A DNA stretch of 64,000 nucleotides, taken from contig NZ_SDKK01000004.1 of NCBI RefSeq assembly GCF_008107625.1, positions 121,276 to 185,275 of the forward strand. Direction: 5' to 3'. The stretch's first letter is position 1, and every line of letters starts with the position of its first letter. This document shows, piece by piece, positions 1 through 9,651 of the stretch. The translations under genes were made by a program, and so were the position numbers. This stretch comes from Zoogloea oleivorans. Its GTDB lineage: Bacteria > Pseudomonadota > Gammaproteobacteria > Burkholderiales > Rhodocyclaceae. The notes beneath the pieces are model-generated. The model saw nothing but the letters and a program-made list of their open reading frames with translations, ran no database searches and was not told the origin of the DNA.

Positions 1-2
1 TC

Positions 3-1367
3 ACGACCAACCGCTACGGCCTGCCTGACTTTTCGGGCCTGGTGGAACAGGTCGGCCCGGCGGTGGTAAATATCAGCGTCACCCAGAAACGCCCCCGTGG
101 CGGTGCCACGGCAGGCGAGGATCCTTTTGCCGGCGATCCGTTCTACGATTTCCTGCGCCGCTACGGCGTGCCCATTCCCGGCATGCCGGGCAACGGCAAC
201 GGGGGTGGCGGACGCGCACCCGAGCAGATCCAGCAAGGCGTCGGCTCGGGTTTCATCGTCAGTTCCGACGGCTTCGTGCTGACCAACGCCCACGTGGTGG
301 ACGGCGCCACCGAGGTCACCGTCCGGCTCACCGACAAGCGCGAATTCAAGGCCCGGGTCGTCGGCGTGGACAAGCGCACCGACGTGGCCCTGCTGAAGAT
401 CGATGCCACCGGCCTGCCGGCGGTGAAGACCGGTGACGCCGAACACAGCAAGGTCGGCGAATGGGTTGTCGCCATGGGCTCGCCCTTCGGCTTCGACAAC
501 ACGGTGACCGCCGGCATCATCAGCGCCAAGGCGCGCCGCCTGCCGGACGAAACCTACGTGCCCTTCATCCAGACCGACGTGGCCATCAACCCGGGCAACT
601 CCGGCGGCCCGCTGTTCAACCTGGCCGGTGAAGTAATTGGCATCAACTCGCAGATTTACTCCCGCTCCGGCGGCTTCATGGGCATCTCCTTCGCGATTCC
701 CATCGACGTGGCGATGAAGGTCAAGGACCAGCTGCAGAAGTACGGCAAGGTCTCCCGCGGCCGCCTCGGTGTGACGATTCAGGGACTCGATACGGAGCTC
801 GCCCAGAACTTCGGCCTCGACAAGCCGGCCGGCGCCCTGATCGCCAACGTGGAAAGCGGCTCCCCGGCCGAAAAGGCAGGCCTCCAGTCGGGTGACGTGG
901 TTCTCGGCGTAAATGGCCAGAAGGTGGCCGACTCCGCCGACCTGCCACGCATCATCGGCGACCAGAAACCCGGCAGCGTGGTGCGCCTGTCGATCTGGCG
1001 CGAACGCAAGACCCGCGAGCTCAACGTGACCCTGGGTGAACAGGCCGGCGAGAAGACCCTCGCTGCCAGTCCCGAGCGCAAGAGCGGCGAGAGTGCCAGC
1101 AGCAAGCTGGGCCTGACCGGACGTGCCCTGACGGCGCAGGAAGCATCCCGCCTCGGCGTTCCCGGTGGCGTGCTCGTGGAAAGCGCCAGCGGCCCTTCGG
1201 CCAAAGCCGGATTGCAGCCCGGTGACGTCATCCTCGGCATCAACAACCAGGTCATCGGCACGGTCGAGCAGTTCCGCAAACTCCTCGAGGCGGCCGGCAA
1301 CCGCTTCGCCCTGCTCGTGCAACGCGGGGATAGCCGGATCTTCGTGGCAGTGCGCATGGGGCAATGA
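3..1367 (+). CDS. DegP/MucD-type periplasmic serine endoprotease (5' end outside window)
   Basis: This is a trypsin-like HtrA-family protease that degrades or chaperones misfolded envelope proteins in the periplasm. The reading frame is open to the left edge, so the signal peptide and first residues are missing; the GTG at 42 is internal. Counting from that GTG, the triad is His84 (TNAHVV), Asp114 (RTDVALLK) and Ser187 (GNSGGPL). Two PDZ domains follow at roughly residues 235-330 and 350-435, as in DegP, DegQ and MucD. A perfect hairpin lies just after the stop codon. The family is certain; DegQ versus MucD cannot be settled without the upstream context (an rpoE/mucAB cluster would point to MucD). 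Confidence 0.93.
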   Translation, partial: TTNRYGLPDFSGLVEQVGPAVVNISVTQKRPRGGATAGEDPFAGDPFYDFLRRYGVPIPGMPGNGNGGGGRAPEQIQQGVGSGFIVSSDGFVLTNAHVVDGATEVTVRLTDKREFKARVVGVDKRTDVALLKIDATGLPAVKTGDAEHSKVGEWVVAMGSPFGFDNTVTAGIISAKARRLPDETYVPFIQTDVAINPGNSGGPLFNLAGEVIGINSQIYSRSGGFMGISFAIPIDVAMKVKDQLQKYGKVSRGRLGVTIQGLDTELAQNFGLDKPAGALIANVESGSPAEKAGLQSGDVVLGVNGQKVADSADLPRIIGDQKPGSVVRLSIWRERKTRELNVTLGEQAGEKTLAASPERKSGESASSKLGLTGRALTAQEASRLGVPGGVLVESASGPSAKAGLQPGDVILGINNQVIGTVEQFRKLLEAAGNRFALLVQRGDSRIFVAVRMGQ

Positions 1368-1370
1368 CAA

Positions 1371-1406
1371 ATGGGCCTGTGAAAATATGCAAAATCACAG
1401 GCCCAT
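1371..1406 (+). terminator. Hairpin after the protease gene
   Basis: A perfect 12-bp inverted repeat, atgggcctgtga / tcacaggcccat, has a 12-nt loop and begins 4 nt after the protease stop codon. The following T-run is weak (ccattcttt), so it may be an imperfect intrinsic terminator or a 3'-end stabiliser. Confidence 0.6.
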
Positions 1407-1475
1407 CCATTCTTTAGCGAATTAAGTCACTGTTTAGAGAAAAAAAATTACGTAATAGGGTGCAAGCGGGGTAGT

Positions 1476-1481
1476 TATAAT
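1476..1481 (+). promoter_or_regulatory. Possible -10 element before the TonB-dependent receptor
   Basis: A perfect TATAAT sits in an AT-rich stretch about 76 nt upstream of the proposed receptor start. No good -35 is visible at the usual spacing, so an activator may be needed. The call rests on the hexamer alone. Confidence 0.3.
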
Positions 1482-1556
1482 TGGCAGAAAAAGCGGGGTT
1501 AGCATGTGCCAGTCTTTGGGAGCCCCCCGTCTCAGACCATAACAAAAAGTCACTCG

Positions 1557-3593
1557 ATGTTCTTGCTGCTGTCCAGGCAGGCTCTGCTTGTTGCGCTGGC
1601 GGGCCTCCTGCCAATTAACGCTGCCCTTGGTGCCGACCCTTTTCGGGCTGACGGCGCCGAATCGCCTTTTTTCGAAGAGCTTCCTACTGTCCTGTCCGCT
1701 TCCCGCCTGCCCCAGGTGCTCAACGAAGCACCGGGGGCGGTAACCATCCTCGACCGCGAACTGATCCGCGCCACCGGCTACCGGGATGTAGCCCGCCTGC
1801 TACGCCTGGTGCCCGGCATGCAGGTCGGCCAGGAGCGCGGGCACGCACAGTGGGTCACCTATCACGGCCTCGGCAGCGACTACCCGACCGAAATCCAGGT
1901 ACTCATCGACGGACGCTCGGTGTATGCGCCAAGCTCGTTCGGCGGCGTCGACTGGTCGGCCCTGCCGCTCACCATCCAGGAAATCGAACGCATCGAGGTC
2001 GTCCGCGGCACCAACTCCAACGCCTTCGGCGCCAACGCCTTCCTGGGCGTCATCAACATCATCACCCGCCACAGCCACCAGGACCGCGGCGCCTCGGGCC
2101 AGATCAACGTCGGCAACCATGGCATCGCCGACCTGCAGGCCAGCTGGACCGGCGGCAGCGACGGCCTCGGCGTGCGCCTCTCCGCGGCCCAGACGCGCGA
2201 CAACGGTTTCAGCAACCTGTACGACTCGCGCCAAAGTCAGACCCTCAGCCTGCGCAGCGACTACCGCCTTGACGCCCGCGACGAACTGACCCTGCGCGCC
2301 GGCTACAACCACATTGAGCGCGGCCAGGGCTACCCCGACTCCCTCTTCGGCAACAACGCCGAACGCAACACCGGTACCGACGGCAGCACGATCCACCTCA
2401 CCTGGCGGCGCACCATTGCCGAGGATGAAGAGTGGCTGCTCAGCCTCTATCAGAATCACGAATCCGGCGTTGACCGCTGGCTGGCCTCAGCGCTCCCCTA
2501 CTATCCCTACCCGGCGGTGCCCCTCGACCGCAGCCGCGCCAGCAACCGGACCAACGTCGAGGTGCAGCACCGTTTCGCCCTCAATCCGCAGGCACGGCTG
2601 GTGTGGGGCCTGGAGAGCCGCCGCGACAAAACCGAGGCCCCCTTTCTATTTGTCGGCGGCAACCCGCCGGCAATGAACATGTACCGGGCCTTCTCCAACC
2701 TGGACTGGCGCCTGACGCCAAGCTGGCAACTCAACCTCGGCGGGCTGCTCGAAAAAAATGGCAATGTCGCGGTCCAGTTCATTCCGCGCGCCTTCGTGAA
2801 TTGGCAGGCCAGCCCCAGCGACACCTTCCGCGCCGGCTACGCGCGGGCCTGGCAGCAACGCAACCTGTTCGACCTCTACGGCGACGTGCGTGCCTACGAT
2901 CCGGCCAGGCGCGGCGTGCTGCTCGCCTGGCCCTACCAGTCCAACCCGAACCTGCGCGTGCCGCGGGTAGACACTGTTGAGATGGGCTATCTGGGGCGTT
3001 TCCATGCCATCGACGCCACCCTGGACGTACGGGTTTTCAACGAGCGGATTACCGATTTCGTGGTCCGCGAGACGGTTTCGGCCGATGTCGGCGAACTCCA
3101 CATGCCGAGTTCGCAGTTCATCAACGCCTCATCTCCCGTCGTATTGCGCGGCATCGAGTACCAGTTGCGCAGCAAGCCCCGTCCCGGTACCGAATTCATC
3201 TTCAATCACAGCCTGATCGACCGCCACGTGGACGACCCGGCCATCGCCAAACGAACCGCCCCCTACACGGCCAGCCTGACCTGGCTGCAGGACTACGGGC
3301 AGGGCTGGACGAGCACCGCCAGTGTCATGCGCATGGGCCCGCTGGCCGGCGGCTACGGTTACGTTTACGGCTGCGACTACACCGCGCGGGCTTACAGCAG
3401 CCTTGATCTGCGCATTGCACGCAGCTTCCGCGTCGACGGTCGCAAGGCCGAAATCGCCCTGAACGGCATCAACCTCGGAGAGCCCCACCAGGAGATCACC
3501 GACCGCTCGGAACAATGCCTGCCGGCCCACCAGGGCACGCCGGTCAATCCGGCTTCCAGCATGGCCTGGGTGTCACTGGCCATCGAACTGTAA
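1557..3593 (+). CDS. TonB-dependent outer-membrane receptor (CirA/BtuB-like)
   Basis: This is a ligand-gated outer-membrane beta-barrel for TonB-energised uptake of a siderophore, corrinoid, metal chelate or similar ligand. The ATG at 1557 is preferred over a GTG at 1506 because it opens directly into a signal peptide (FLLLSRQALLVALAG... to ALGA). The plug domain spans about residues 40-165, with typical plug phrases (PGAVTILDRELI, RGLGS-like YHGLGSDYP, LIDGRSVY, IEVVRGTNSNAFGANAF). The C-terminal 500 residues carry alternating barrel strands. The chain ends in a hydrophobic strand finishing in Leu, not the usual aromatic residue. No substrate is indicated: no riboswitch or Fur box was seen, and the 3' neighbour is the convergent metal-efflux operon. 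A corrinoid role is possible but unsupported. Confidence 0.88.
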   Translation: MFLLLSRQALLVALAGLLPINAALGADPFRADGAESPFFEELPTVLSASRLPQVLNEAPGAVTILDRELIRATGYRDVARLLRLVPGMQVGQERGHAQWVTYHGLGSDYPTEIQVLIDGRSVYAPSSFGGVDWSALPLTIQEIERIEVVRGTNSNAFGANAFLGVINIITRHSHQDRGASGQINVGNHGIADLQASWTGGSDGLGVRLSAAQTRDNGFSNLYDSRQSQTLSLRSDYRLDARDELTLRAGYNHIERGQGYPDSLFGNNAERNTGTDGSTIHLTWRRTIAEDEEWLLSLYQNHESGVDRWLASALPYYPYPAVPLDRSRASNRTNVEVQHRFALNPQARLVWGLESRRDKTEAPFLFVGGNPPAMNMYRAFSNLDWRLTPSWQLNLGGLLEKNGNVAVQFIPRAFVNWQASPSDTFRAGYARAWQQRNLFDLYGDVRAYDPARRGVLLAWPYQSNPNLRVPRVDTVEMGYLGRFHAIDATLDVRVFNERITDFVVRETVSADVGELHMPSSQFINASSPVVLRGIEYQLRSKPRPGTEFIFNHSLIDRHVDDPAIAKRTAPYTASLTWLQDYGQGWTSTASVMRMGPLAGGYGYVYGCDYTARAYSSLDLRIARSFRVDGRKAEIALNGINLGEPHQEITDRSEQCLPAHQGTPVNPASSMAWVSLAIEL

Positions 3594-3619
3594 GCCGCCG
3601 CCCGGCGTGCTGCCGGCGC

Positions 3620-3949
3620 TTATTCCGAACCGACCGTTTTGCGGATGAACACGGCCCGCTGGATATCGGTTACCCACACCAGCCCGTCGCCGGTCTGACC
3701 GGTGCTCGCCACCTCGACGATATGATCGACAAGGGCATCGACGAGTTCGTCCGGCGCAATGATCTCGACCCGCACCTTGTCGGTAAAGTCGGTCAGTTCC
3801 TCCTTGATGGTATGCGGCGCGTGACGCGCCGTGGCACCGCAGCCCACCGCCTTGGTGATGGTCATACCCGGAAAGCCGGGCACGGCCCGCAGCACCTCCC
3901 GCAAACGCGGCAGTTTCTGCGGGCGGATGACAGCGTGAATTTCCTTCAT
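3620..3949 (-). CDS. PII-like protein of the metal-efflux-linked group (PII-NG type)
   Basis: This is a small GlnB-superfamily signalling protein of 109 aa. The ATG at 3949 is chosen because an AAGGA lies 6 nt upstream; the TTG at 3967 has no such site. The beta-alpha-beta fold signature is visible (KEIHAVIRPQKL...PGMTITKAVG) and the C-terminal half matches PII (VRVEIIAPDELVDALVDHI, TGQTGDGLVWV). The T-loop region differs from GlnB/GlnK and lacks the uridylylated Tyr51 context. It is the last gene of the RND efflux operon, 49 nt after the pump gene. Published comparative work on the PII superfamily described a group (PII-NG) linked to CusABC/CzcCBA-type operons, and the sequence and position fit that group. 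Its ligand and target are unknown; regulation of the pump is inferred. Confidence 0.85.
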   Translation of the reverse strand: MKEIHAVIRPQKLPRLREVLRAVPGFPGMTITKAVGCGATARHAPHTIKEELTDFTDKVRVEIIAPDELVDALVDHIVEVASTGQTGDGLVWVTDIQRAVFIRKTVGSE

Positions 3950-3998
3950 TTGCATTCCTTCGTTCAAACACGGGCCGCCCGCAGACGGCCCGTCAGGA

Positions 3999-6900
3999 TC
4001 AGGCCTCGTACGGGGTATCGTCGAACCACTTGTACAGCGTCGGGAGCACCACCAGGGTCAGCAGGGTCGAAGTGATCAAACCGCCGATGACCACGATGGC
4101 CAGCGGCCGCTGCACTTCCGAACCCGGTCCGGTGGCAAACAGGAAGGGCACCAGGGCCAGCAGGGCCACGGTGGCCGTCATCATCACCGGCCGGAAGCGC
4201 AGGGTTGCCCCCTTCACCACCGCCTCGGCCAGCGGAATGCCCTCGGTACGCAGGCTGCGGATATAACTCACCAGCACCACCCCGTTGAGCACCGCAATCC
4301 CCCACAGGGCGATGAAACCCACCGAGGCCGGCACCGACAGATATTCACCGGTGACCAGCAAGCCGATCACCCCGCCCACACTGGCGAAGGGCAGCACCAG
4401 AATGATCAGGCTGGCCAGCTTGAGCGAACCGAAGAGCAGGAACAGCAGGAAGAAGATCGCCGCCACGGTGACCGGAATAATGATGGTCAGGTGACCCATG
4501 GCCCGCTGCAGGTTCTGGAACTGGCCGCCCCACTCGAGATAGTAGCCATCCTTCAGTTCGACCTTGGCATCCACGGTCTTCTGCAGTTCGGCCACAAAAC
4601 CACCCAGGTCGCGGTCCTTGACGTTGATCGCCACCACCACGCGACGCTTGGCCAGTTCGCGGGAAACCTGTGCCGGTCCGTCGACCACCCGGATCATCGC
4701 CAGATTTTCCAGCGCCACCTGGGCGCCGCCAGGCGCATTGACCAGGATGTTGCCGATCTTCTCGACGTTGTCCCGATAGCTTTCGGGCAGACGCACCACC
4801 GACGCGAAGCGACGTTCACCCTCGTAGATCTCGGTAGCCTGCTTGCCGCCGATGGCCGCCTCGATCACGTCATTCACGTCCGACACGTTGAGGCCGTGGC
4901 GGGCGATGGCGGCACGATCGATCTCGATGGACAGGTACTGCTGACCGGTCACCCGCTCGACACGGATGTCGGTAGCACCGGTCACGCTGGCGGCCACCCG
5001 GGCAATCTCGTCGGCCTTGTTCTTGAGCACATCCAGATCGTCGCCGAAAACCTTCACGGCCACGTCCGAACGCACCCCGGTGACCATCTCGTCCACCCGG
5101 TCGGAAATCGGCTGGGCCATCACCACCTGGGCACCCGGCAGCGTCTTGAGCTTCTCGCGCATGGCATCGGCGATGGTGTCCTGGGTCCACCCGGCCGGCC
5201 ACTCGTCACGCGGCTTGAGGCTGACGATCGGCGTCGACTCGTTCTGCCCCTGCGGGTCGGCCGGCGATTCGCCACGGCCGACGCCGGAGATCGCCGACTT
5301 GACGCCCGGCACCTCCATCACCAGCTTCATGGCCTGCATTTCCATCTTGATGGACTCCTCCAGCGAGATGTTGGGCACCCGGTTGATACCCGGCACGATC
5401 GAGCCTTCCTTCATCTCGGGGATAAAGGCAGTACCGAGCAGCGGGAACAAGCCCAGCGTGACGATCAGCAGCGCCACACCCCCCACCACCGTCTTGCGGC
5501 TGTTGGCCACCGACCAGTGGAGCATCTTCAGGTAGGGCGCCTTGATCTTGGCAATCAGCCAGGTGTCGTGCTCGGCGCCGCCCTTCAGCAGGTAGGACGA
5601 CAGCACTGGCGTCAGCGTCAGCGACAGGAACAGCGATACCGCCAGCGCGATGGCAATGGTGTAGGCCAGCGGGGCGAACATCTTGCCCTCCATGCCCTGC
5701 AGGGTCATCAGCGGCAGGAACACCAGGATGATGATGCCGACCCCGAAGATCACCGGCGTGGCCACTTCCTTGACGGCATCGAAGATGATCCGCGCCTTGC
5801 TTTCACCCCGCTCGGTCGCGTGACCCAGGCGGCCGAAGGCGTTTTCCACCACCACCACCGAACCGTCCACCATCAGGCCGATGGCGATTGCCAGGCCGCC
5901 GAGAGACATCAGGTTGGCCGAGATACCGTAATGGTTCATCGCCATGAAGGTAATCAGCGGCGTCAGCACCAGCGTGGCGACCACAATGAGGCTGGAACGC
6001 ACGTCACCCAGGAACAGGAAGAGCACCACCACGACCAGCGCAATGCCCTCCAGCAGCACCTTGATCACCGTCCACAGCGCCGCATCCACGAGTTCGGAGC
6101 GGTCGTAGTAGGGCACGATCTTGAGACCGTCGGGGAGCATGCCCTTGTCGTTGATTTCGGCCACCCGCGTCTTGATGCGGCTGACCACTTCCTTGGCGTT
6201 GCCGCCGCGCAGCATCATGACGATGCCGCCCACCGACTCGGTGACACCGTTCTTGACCACCGCGCCCTGACGCACCTCGTGGCCGAAAGTCACCTCGGCC
6301 ACATCGCGCACGAACACCGGCGTACCACCGACCTCCTTGAGCACGATGGCGCCGATGTCGGCCAGGCTCTTCACCAAGCCTACGCCGCGAATCAGGTACT
6401 GCTCGGAGTACTGAGGGAGGATGCCGCCGCCGGAGTTGGCGTTGTTGCGGGCCACCGCCTCGTACACGTCACGCACGCTGAGCTGATAGTGGCGCAGACG
6501 ATCCGGATTCACCAGCACCTGGTACTGGCGCGAATAGCCGCCCTGGGAGTTGATTTCGGCAACACCGGGAATCGAGCGCAACAGCGGGCGCACCACCCAG
6601 TCCTGGGCGATGCGGCGCTCGGTCAGCTCCTTTTCGGAGAGCTTGCGATCGCCATCGTCCGGATGGTCGAGCGTGTACTGATACACCTCGCCCAGGCCGG
6701 TGGACACCGGCCCGAGGACCGGCACCACACCCTGCGGCATGCGGCTACCCACCTCCAGCAGACGCTCCATCACCAGTTGGCGAGCGAAGTACACATCGGT
6801 AGCTTCGGTGAACACCAGAGTGATCAGCGACAGGCCGGGCTTGTTGAGGGAACGCATTTCCTCCAGCCCGGGCAGGCCGGTCATGGAGATTTCCAGCGGC

Positions 6901-7100
6901 ACGGTGACAAAGCGCTCGACCTCTTCGGGGGAGCGGCCCTTTGCCTCGGTAGCGATCTGGACCTGCACGTTGGTCACGTCGGGAAAGGCATCCACAGACA
7001 GCTGGCGCGCCGCGTTGATACCGAAAACAAGCAACACCACGGCGATCACCACGACCACCAGACGCTGTTGTAAAGCTGTACGGACAAGGGATTCAATCAT
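3999..7100 (-). CDS. Heavy-metal efflux RND pump, CzcA/CusA family
   Basis: This is the inner-membrane proton/metal antiporter subunit of a tripartite HME-RND system (1033 aa, normal length). It has the RND layout: TM1 (about residues 13-30), a periplasmic porter half, TM2-6, a second porter half and TM8-12. The TM4 motif reads AIAIGLMVDGSVVVVENAF, keeping Asp412 and Glu419. The position equal to the first Asp of the CzcA DFG...D...E signature is Ala406, as in CusA-type pumps, so the substrate (Cu/Ag versus divalent Zn/Co/Cd/Ni) cannot be assigned safely. AAGGA lies 6 nt before the ATG. It starts 9 nt after the adaptor gene and is clearly co-transcribed with it. Confidence 0.93.
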   Translation of the reverse strand: MIESLVRTALQQRLVVVVIAVVLLVFGINAARQLSVDAFPDVTNVQVQIATEAKGRSPEEVERFVTVPLEISMTGLPGLEEMRSLNKPGLSLITLVFTEATDVYFARQLVMERLLEVGSRMPQGVVPVLGPVSTGLGEVYQYTLDHPDDGDRKLSEKELTERRIAQDWVVRPLLRSIPGVAEINSQGGYSRQYQVLVNPDRLRHYQLSVRDVYEAVARNNANSGGGILPQYSEQYLIRGVGLVKSLADIGAIVLKEVGGTPVFVRDVAEVTFGHEVRQGAVVKNGVTESVGGIVMMLRGGNAKEVVSRIKTRVAEINDKGMLPDGLKIVPYYDRSELVDAALWTVIKVLLEGIALVVVVLFLFLGDVRSSLIVVATLVLTPLITFMAMNHYGISANLMSLGGLAIAIGLMVDGSVVVVENAFGRLGHATERGESKARIIFDAVKEVATPVIFGVGIIILVFLPLMTLQGMEGKMFAPLAYTIAIALAVSLFLSLTLTPVLSSYLLKGGAEHDTWLIAKIKAPYLKMLHWSVANSRKTVVGGVALLIVTLGLFPLLGTAFIPEMKEGSIVPGINRVPNISLEESIKMEMQAMKLVMEVPGVKSAISGVGRGESPADPQGQNESTPIVSLKPRDEWPAGWTQDTIADAMREKLKTLPGAQVVMAQPISDRVDEMVTGVRSDVAVKVFGDDLDVLKNKADEIARVAASVTGATDIRVERVTGQQYLSIEIDRAAIARHGLNVSDVNDVIEAAIGGKQATEIYEGERRFASVVRLPESYRDNVEKIGNILVNAPGGAQVALENLAMIRVVDGPAQVSRELAKRRVVVAINVKDRDLGGFVAELQKTVDAKVELKDGYYLEWGGQFQNLQRAMGHLTIIIPVTVAAIFFLLFLLFGSLKLASLIILVLPFASVGGVIGLLVTGEYLSVPASVGFIALWGIAVLNGVVLVSYIRSLRTEGIPLAEAVVKGATLRFRPVMMTATVALLALVPFLFATGPGSEVQRPLAIVVIGGLITSTLLTLVVLPTLYKWFDDTPYEA

Positions 7101-7109
7101 GACCTGTCC

Positions 7110-8315
7110 TTATTCCAGCTCTTTGCGCTTGCGCTCGTTGTTCAGGTGGAAAGCCCCTGACACAAGAATGCGCTGCTCGGCCTTGAGGCCGGACAGCACG
7201 GCCCGCTTGCCGTCCATGTCCGGCCCAAGGCGCACCGGCGTCAGCCTAAACTGGTTCGGCCCGACCTCCACGAAAACCTTGTCGGCATCGCCATCGCGCA
7301 CCACGGCCTGAGCCGGCAGCACGATGCGCTCGACCGGCGCGGCCTGAATCAGCATGGTGGCGAGCATGTCCGGCTTGAGCTGGCGATTGACGTTATCCAC
7401 GACACTGCGCACGGTGATCGTGCGGCTTTCCGGATTGACCGTGTCGGCCACATAAATCAGCTTGCCGGTCAGGCGCGAACCCAGCGCCGGCACCTCGATC
7501 TCCACGTTCTGGCCCGATTTGACCAGCGCGCCCTGCTGCTCCGGCACCTCGGCCGTCACCCACACGCGGGACAAATCGGCCACCACGTAAAGGGCATCAG
7601 CCGGCTGCACCACCTGGCCCTGGGCCACCTGACGCTCCACCACCGTGCCGGCCATCGTCGACACCACCGAGGTCACCGAATTGATACCGCCGGAATTACT
7701 CAGCTTGCTGATCGCCCCGGACGACATGCCGAGCACCCGCAACTGGTCGGCGGCGCCACGCTGTTCAGCGGAGGCGATCGACAACTCGCTCTCGCGACGC
7801 TGCAGCTCGGCCTTGCCGATCACATCGGCAGCAAACAGCTGACGCGCCCGCTCGACGCTGCGGGCCTGCAAGTCGGCCTGGGCGCGGGCCTTCAGGTAGG
7901 CGAGCTGGGCCTGGCCGAGCTCGGTACTGTTGATCACCGCGAGGGCATCACCGACCTTCACCTGCTGGCCCAGATGCGCCTGGATCTCGATGACCCGGCC
8001 GGTCACCGTGGCACCGATGCGGGTAACCCGCTGTTCGTCGAAATCCACCTTGCCGGCCACCCGCAGGGTGTCGGACACCGGAATGGCGCCAGCGGGCGTA
8101 ACCTTGATTTCGGCACCGAAGCCGGCCGGCACGGTGACCAGGTTGGGATCTGGCGGCACCACCTTCAGTTCGGCGCCAGTGCCTTCACTGAGCGTCGTGA
8201 GGCCCGCCTCGGTGGCGGCCGGCTTGGCAGAATCCTTGCAGCCGGCAAGGGCCAGGGCAGCCGTCAACACGGCCAGGGTAGTCAGTCGTAGCTTCATGGG
8301 AGCGATCCGGATCAT
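7110..8315 (-). CDS. RND efflux periplasmic adaptor (CzcB/CusB-type membrane fusion lipoprotein)
   Basis: This adaptor links the RND pump to the outer-membrane channel. The N-terminus has a lipoprotein signal ending in the lipobox LAGC (Cys26 from the first ATG). Barrel-sandwich and hairpin segments follow: the biotinyl-lipoyl-like start TVTGRVIEIQAHLGQQVKVGDAL, a coiled-coil hairpin at about 125-190, then the second lipoyl half and beta-barrel (VVERQVAQGQVVQPADALY, YVADTVNPESRTITVRSVVDN). The start overlaps the stop of the outer-membrane gene by 4 nt (ATGA), which implies translational coupling. An in-frame ATG at 8297 is an alternative start that still leaves a complete signal peptide. No N-terminal His-rich metal-binding extension is present. 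Confidence 0.92.
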   Translation of the reverse strand: MIRIAPMKLRLTTLAVLTAALALAGCKDSAKPAATEAGLTTLSEGTGAELKVVPPDPNLVTVPAGFGAEIKVTPAGAIPVSDTLRVAGKVDFDEQRVTRIGATVTGRVIEIQAHLGQQVKVGDALAVINSTELGQAQLAYLKARAQADLQARSVERARQLFAADVIGKAELQRRESELSIASAEQRGAADQLRVLGMSSGAISKLSNSGGINSVTSVVSTMAGTVVERQVAQGQVVQPADALYVVADLSRVWVTAEVPEQQGALVKSGQNVEIEVPALGSRLTGKLIYVADTVNPESRTITVRSVVDNVNRQLKPDMLATMLIQAAPVERIVLPAQAVVRDGDADKVFVEVGPNQFRLTPVRLGPDMDGKRAVLSGLKAEQRILVSGAFHLNNERKRKELE

Positions 8316-9547
8316 TGGGTGGCGCGCAGGCGCTCGATGTCGATGACGGCCAGCTGCAGTTCGTAGCGGGCGGCGATGAGTTCATTGCGGGCGGCGCGGA
8401 AGACGCGCTGGGCATCCAGGTAATCGAGGATGCCGCGCTCGCCGAAGCGGTAAGCGGCTTCGGCGACTTTCAGGGCGGCCTCGGCTTCGCGCAGGATGCC
8501 GTTCTCGAGGGCAATCACCTGGGTGCGGGCAATTTCATACTGGCGATAAGCCGTTTCCAGCGCCTGCACCAGCGCCAGCTCCTGAGCGGACTGTTCGCTG
8601 CGGCTCTTTGCCAGCAGCGCGCCAGCCTCGGCGATCGGGCCCTGACGACGATCCCAGATCGGCACGCTGAGCGTCACACCGATGCGGCTGTTGCGCATCT
8701 CGCTGTCCCGATCCTCGGCCACCTTCAGGGCCAGTTCCGGGTGGCGACGCAGGCGCTCGAGATCGAGCTGGCGTTCGGCACGCCGCACTTCAGCCTGGCT
8801 GCGCGCCAGATCCGGGTTGCGGGCCAGCACTTCGGCGCGCAGATCATCGAGAGGCGGCACCACCGGACTGCGGGTCAGGGAGCCTTCCACCTCAAATTCG
8901 ACCGGCAGACCGACCCCCACCAGCGCACGCAGCCCGGCACGGGCCTGGGCTACCCGCAGCACGGCACTCTCGGCCGACTTCTGGGCATTGAGGAGTTCGG
9001 TATCGGCCTTGATCAGCTCGTAACGGGGCGATTCGCCGGTATCCACGCGGACCGCCACCTTGCTGCGGATCTGCTCGGCAAGACTGAGGTCTTCCTTGGT
9101 GGCACGCACTTCGGCCTGACGACGCAGGAGTTCGAAGAAACGCTGCTCGAGACGCGCCAGCAGATCATTCTCGAAACCCCGACGCTCGGCCTGGCGGGCA
9201 TCCAGCCCGAAGCCGGCCGCATCCAGACGCGCTTCGCGCTGCCACGGGTTGTCGATGCGCTGGGTGACGGCCAGGCTCTGAGCACCACCGGTGCTCGCAC
9301 CGGGCACCCGGGCGTGGGTCCGGCCGGCGAGGAACTCCACTTCCGGATTCGGGTAGGCTCCAGCACTGGTGACCTGGGCACGACCGGCCTCGACCAGCGC
9401 CCGGGCGGCTTCGAGTGACGGGTGATTGGCCCGCGCCGCATCACGGAGGGCCTGGAGGGAGTACGACGGAGCAGCGGCGGCCGGAGCCGACAGCGCTGGA
9501 AAGGCCGCCAATAAGAGGGCGGCGGCCAAAAATGACTTCCTGAGCAT
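8312..9547 (-). CDS. Outer-membrane efflux channel protein (TolC/CzcC family)
   Basis: This is the outer-membrane factor of the tripartite metal efflux system (411 aa). A cleavable signal peptide (LRKSFLAAALLLAAFPALSA) precedes two homologous long-helix repeats of the outer-membrane efflux protein family, with recognisable YSLQALRDAARANHPSLEAAR at the start of repeat 1 and EVLARNPDLARSQAEVRRAE in repeat 2. AAGGA lies 5 nt before the ATG. It is followed, with a 4-nt overlap, by the adaptor and then the pump, the standard C-B-A order of czc/cus-type operons. A 104-nt spacer separates it from the small exported protein upstream. Confidence 0.91.
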   Translation of the reverse strand: MLRKSFLAAALLLAAFPALSAPAAAAPSYSLQALRDAARANHPSLEAARALVEAGRAQVTSAGAYPNPEVEFLAGRTHARVPGASTGGAQSLAVTQRIDNPWQREARLDAAGFGLDARQAERRGFENDLLARLEQRFFELLRRQAEVRATKEDLSLAEQIRSKVAVRVDTGESPRYELIKADTELLNAQKSAESAVLRVAQARAGLRALVGVGLPVEFEVEGSLTRSPVVPPLDDLRAEVLARNPDLARSQAEVRRAERQLDLERLRRHPELALKVAEDRDSEMRNSRIGVTLSVPIWDRRQGPIAEAGALLAKSRSEQSAQELALVQALETAYRQYEIARTQVIALENGILREAEAALKVAEAAYRFGERGILDYLDAQRVFRAARNELIAARYELQLAVIDIERLRATQ

Positions 9548-9651
9548 GGATATCCTTCAGCGATTCGACGACGCTGTTTTCGTTTCGAGGGAACGGATTG
9601 AGCGGCTGGTAGCCGTCAAGAGCAAGGGTCACCCGAGACCGGGCGACGTGC

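Noticed and set aside
1506-1556. GTG start for the TonB-dependent receptor
   Set aside because: It would put 17 polar residues before the signal peptide; the ATG at 1557 begins directly at it.
4491-7073. Long plus-strand open frame opposite the RND pump gene
   Set aside because: It is the mirror of the pump gene in a GC-rich genome. The product is full of His/Gln/Arg runs and has no domain, while the minus strand encodes a complete pump.
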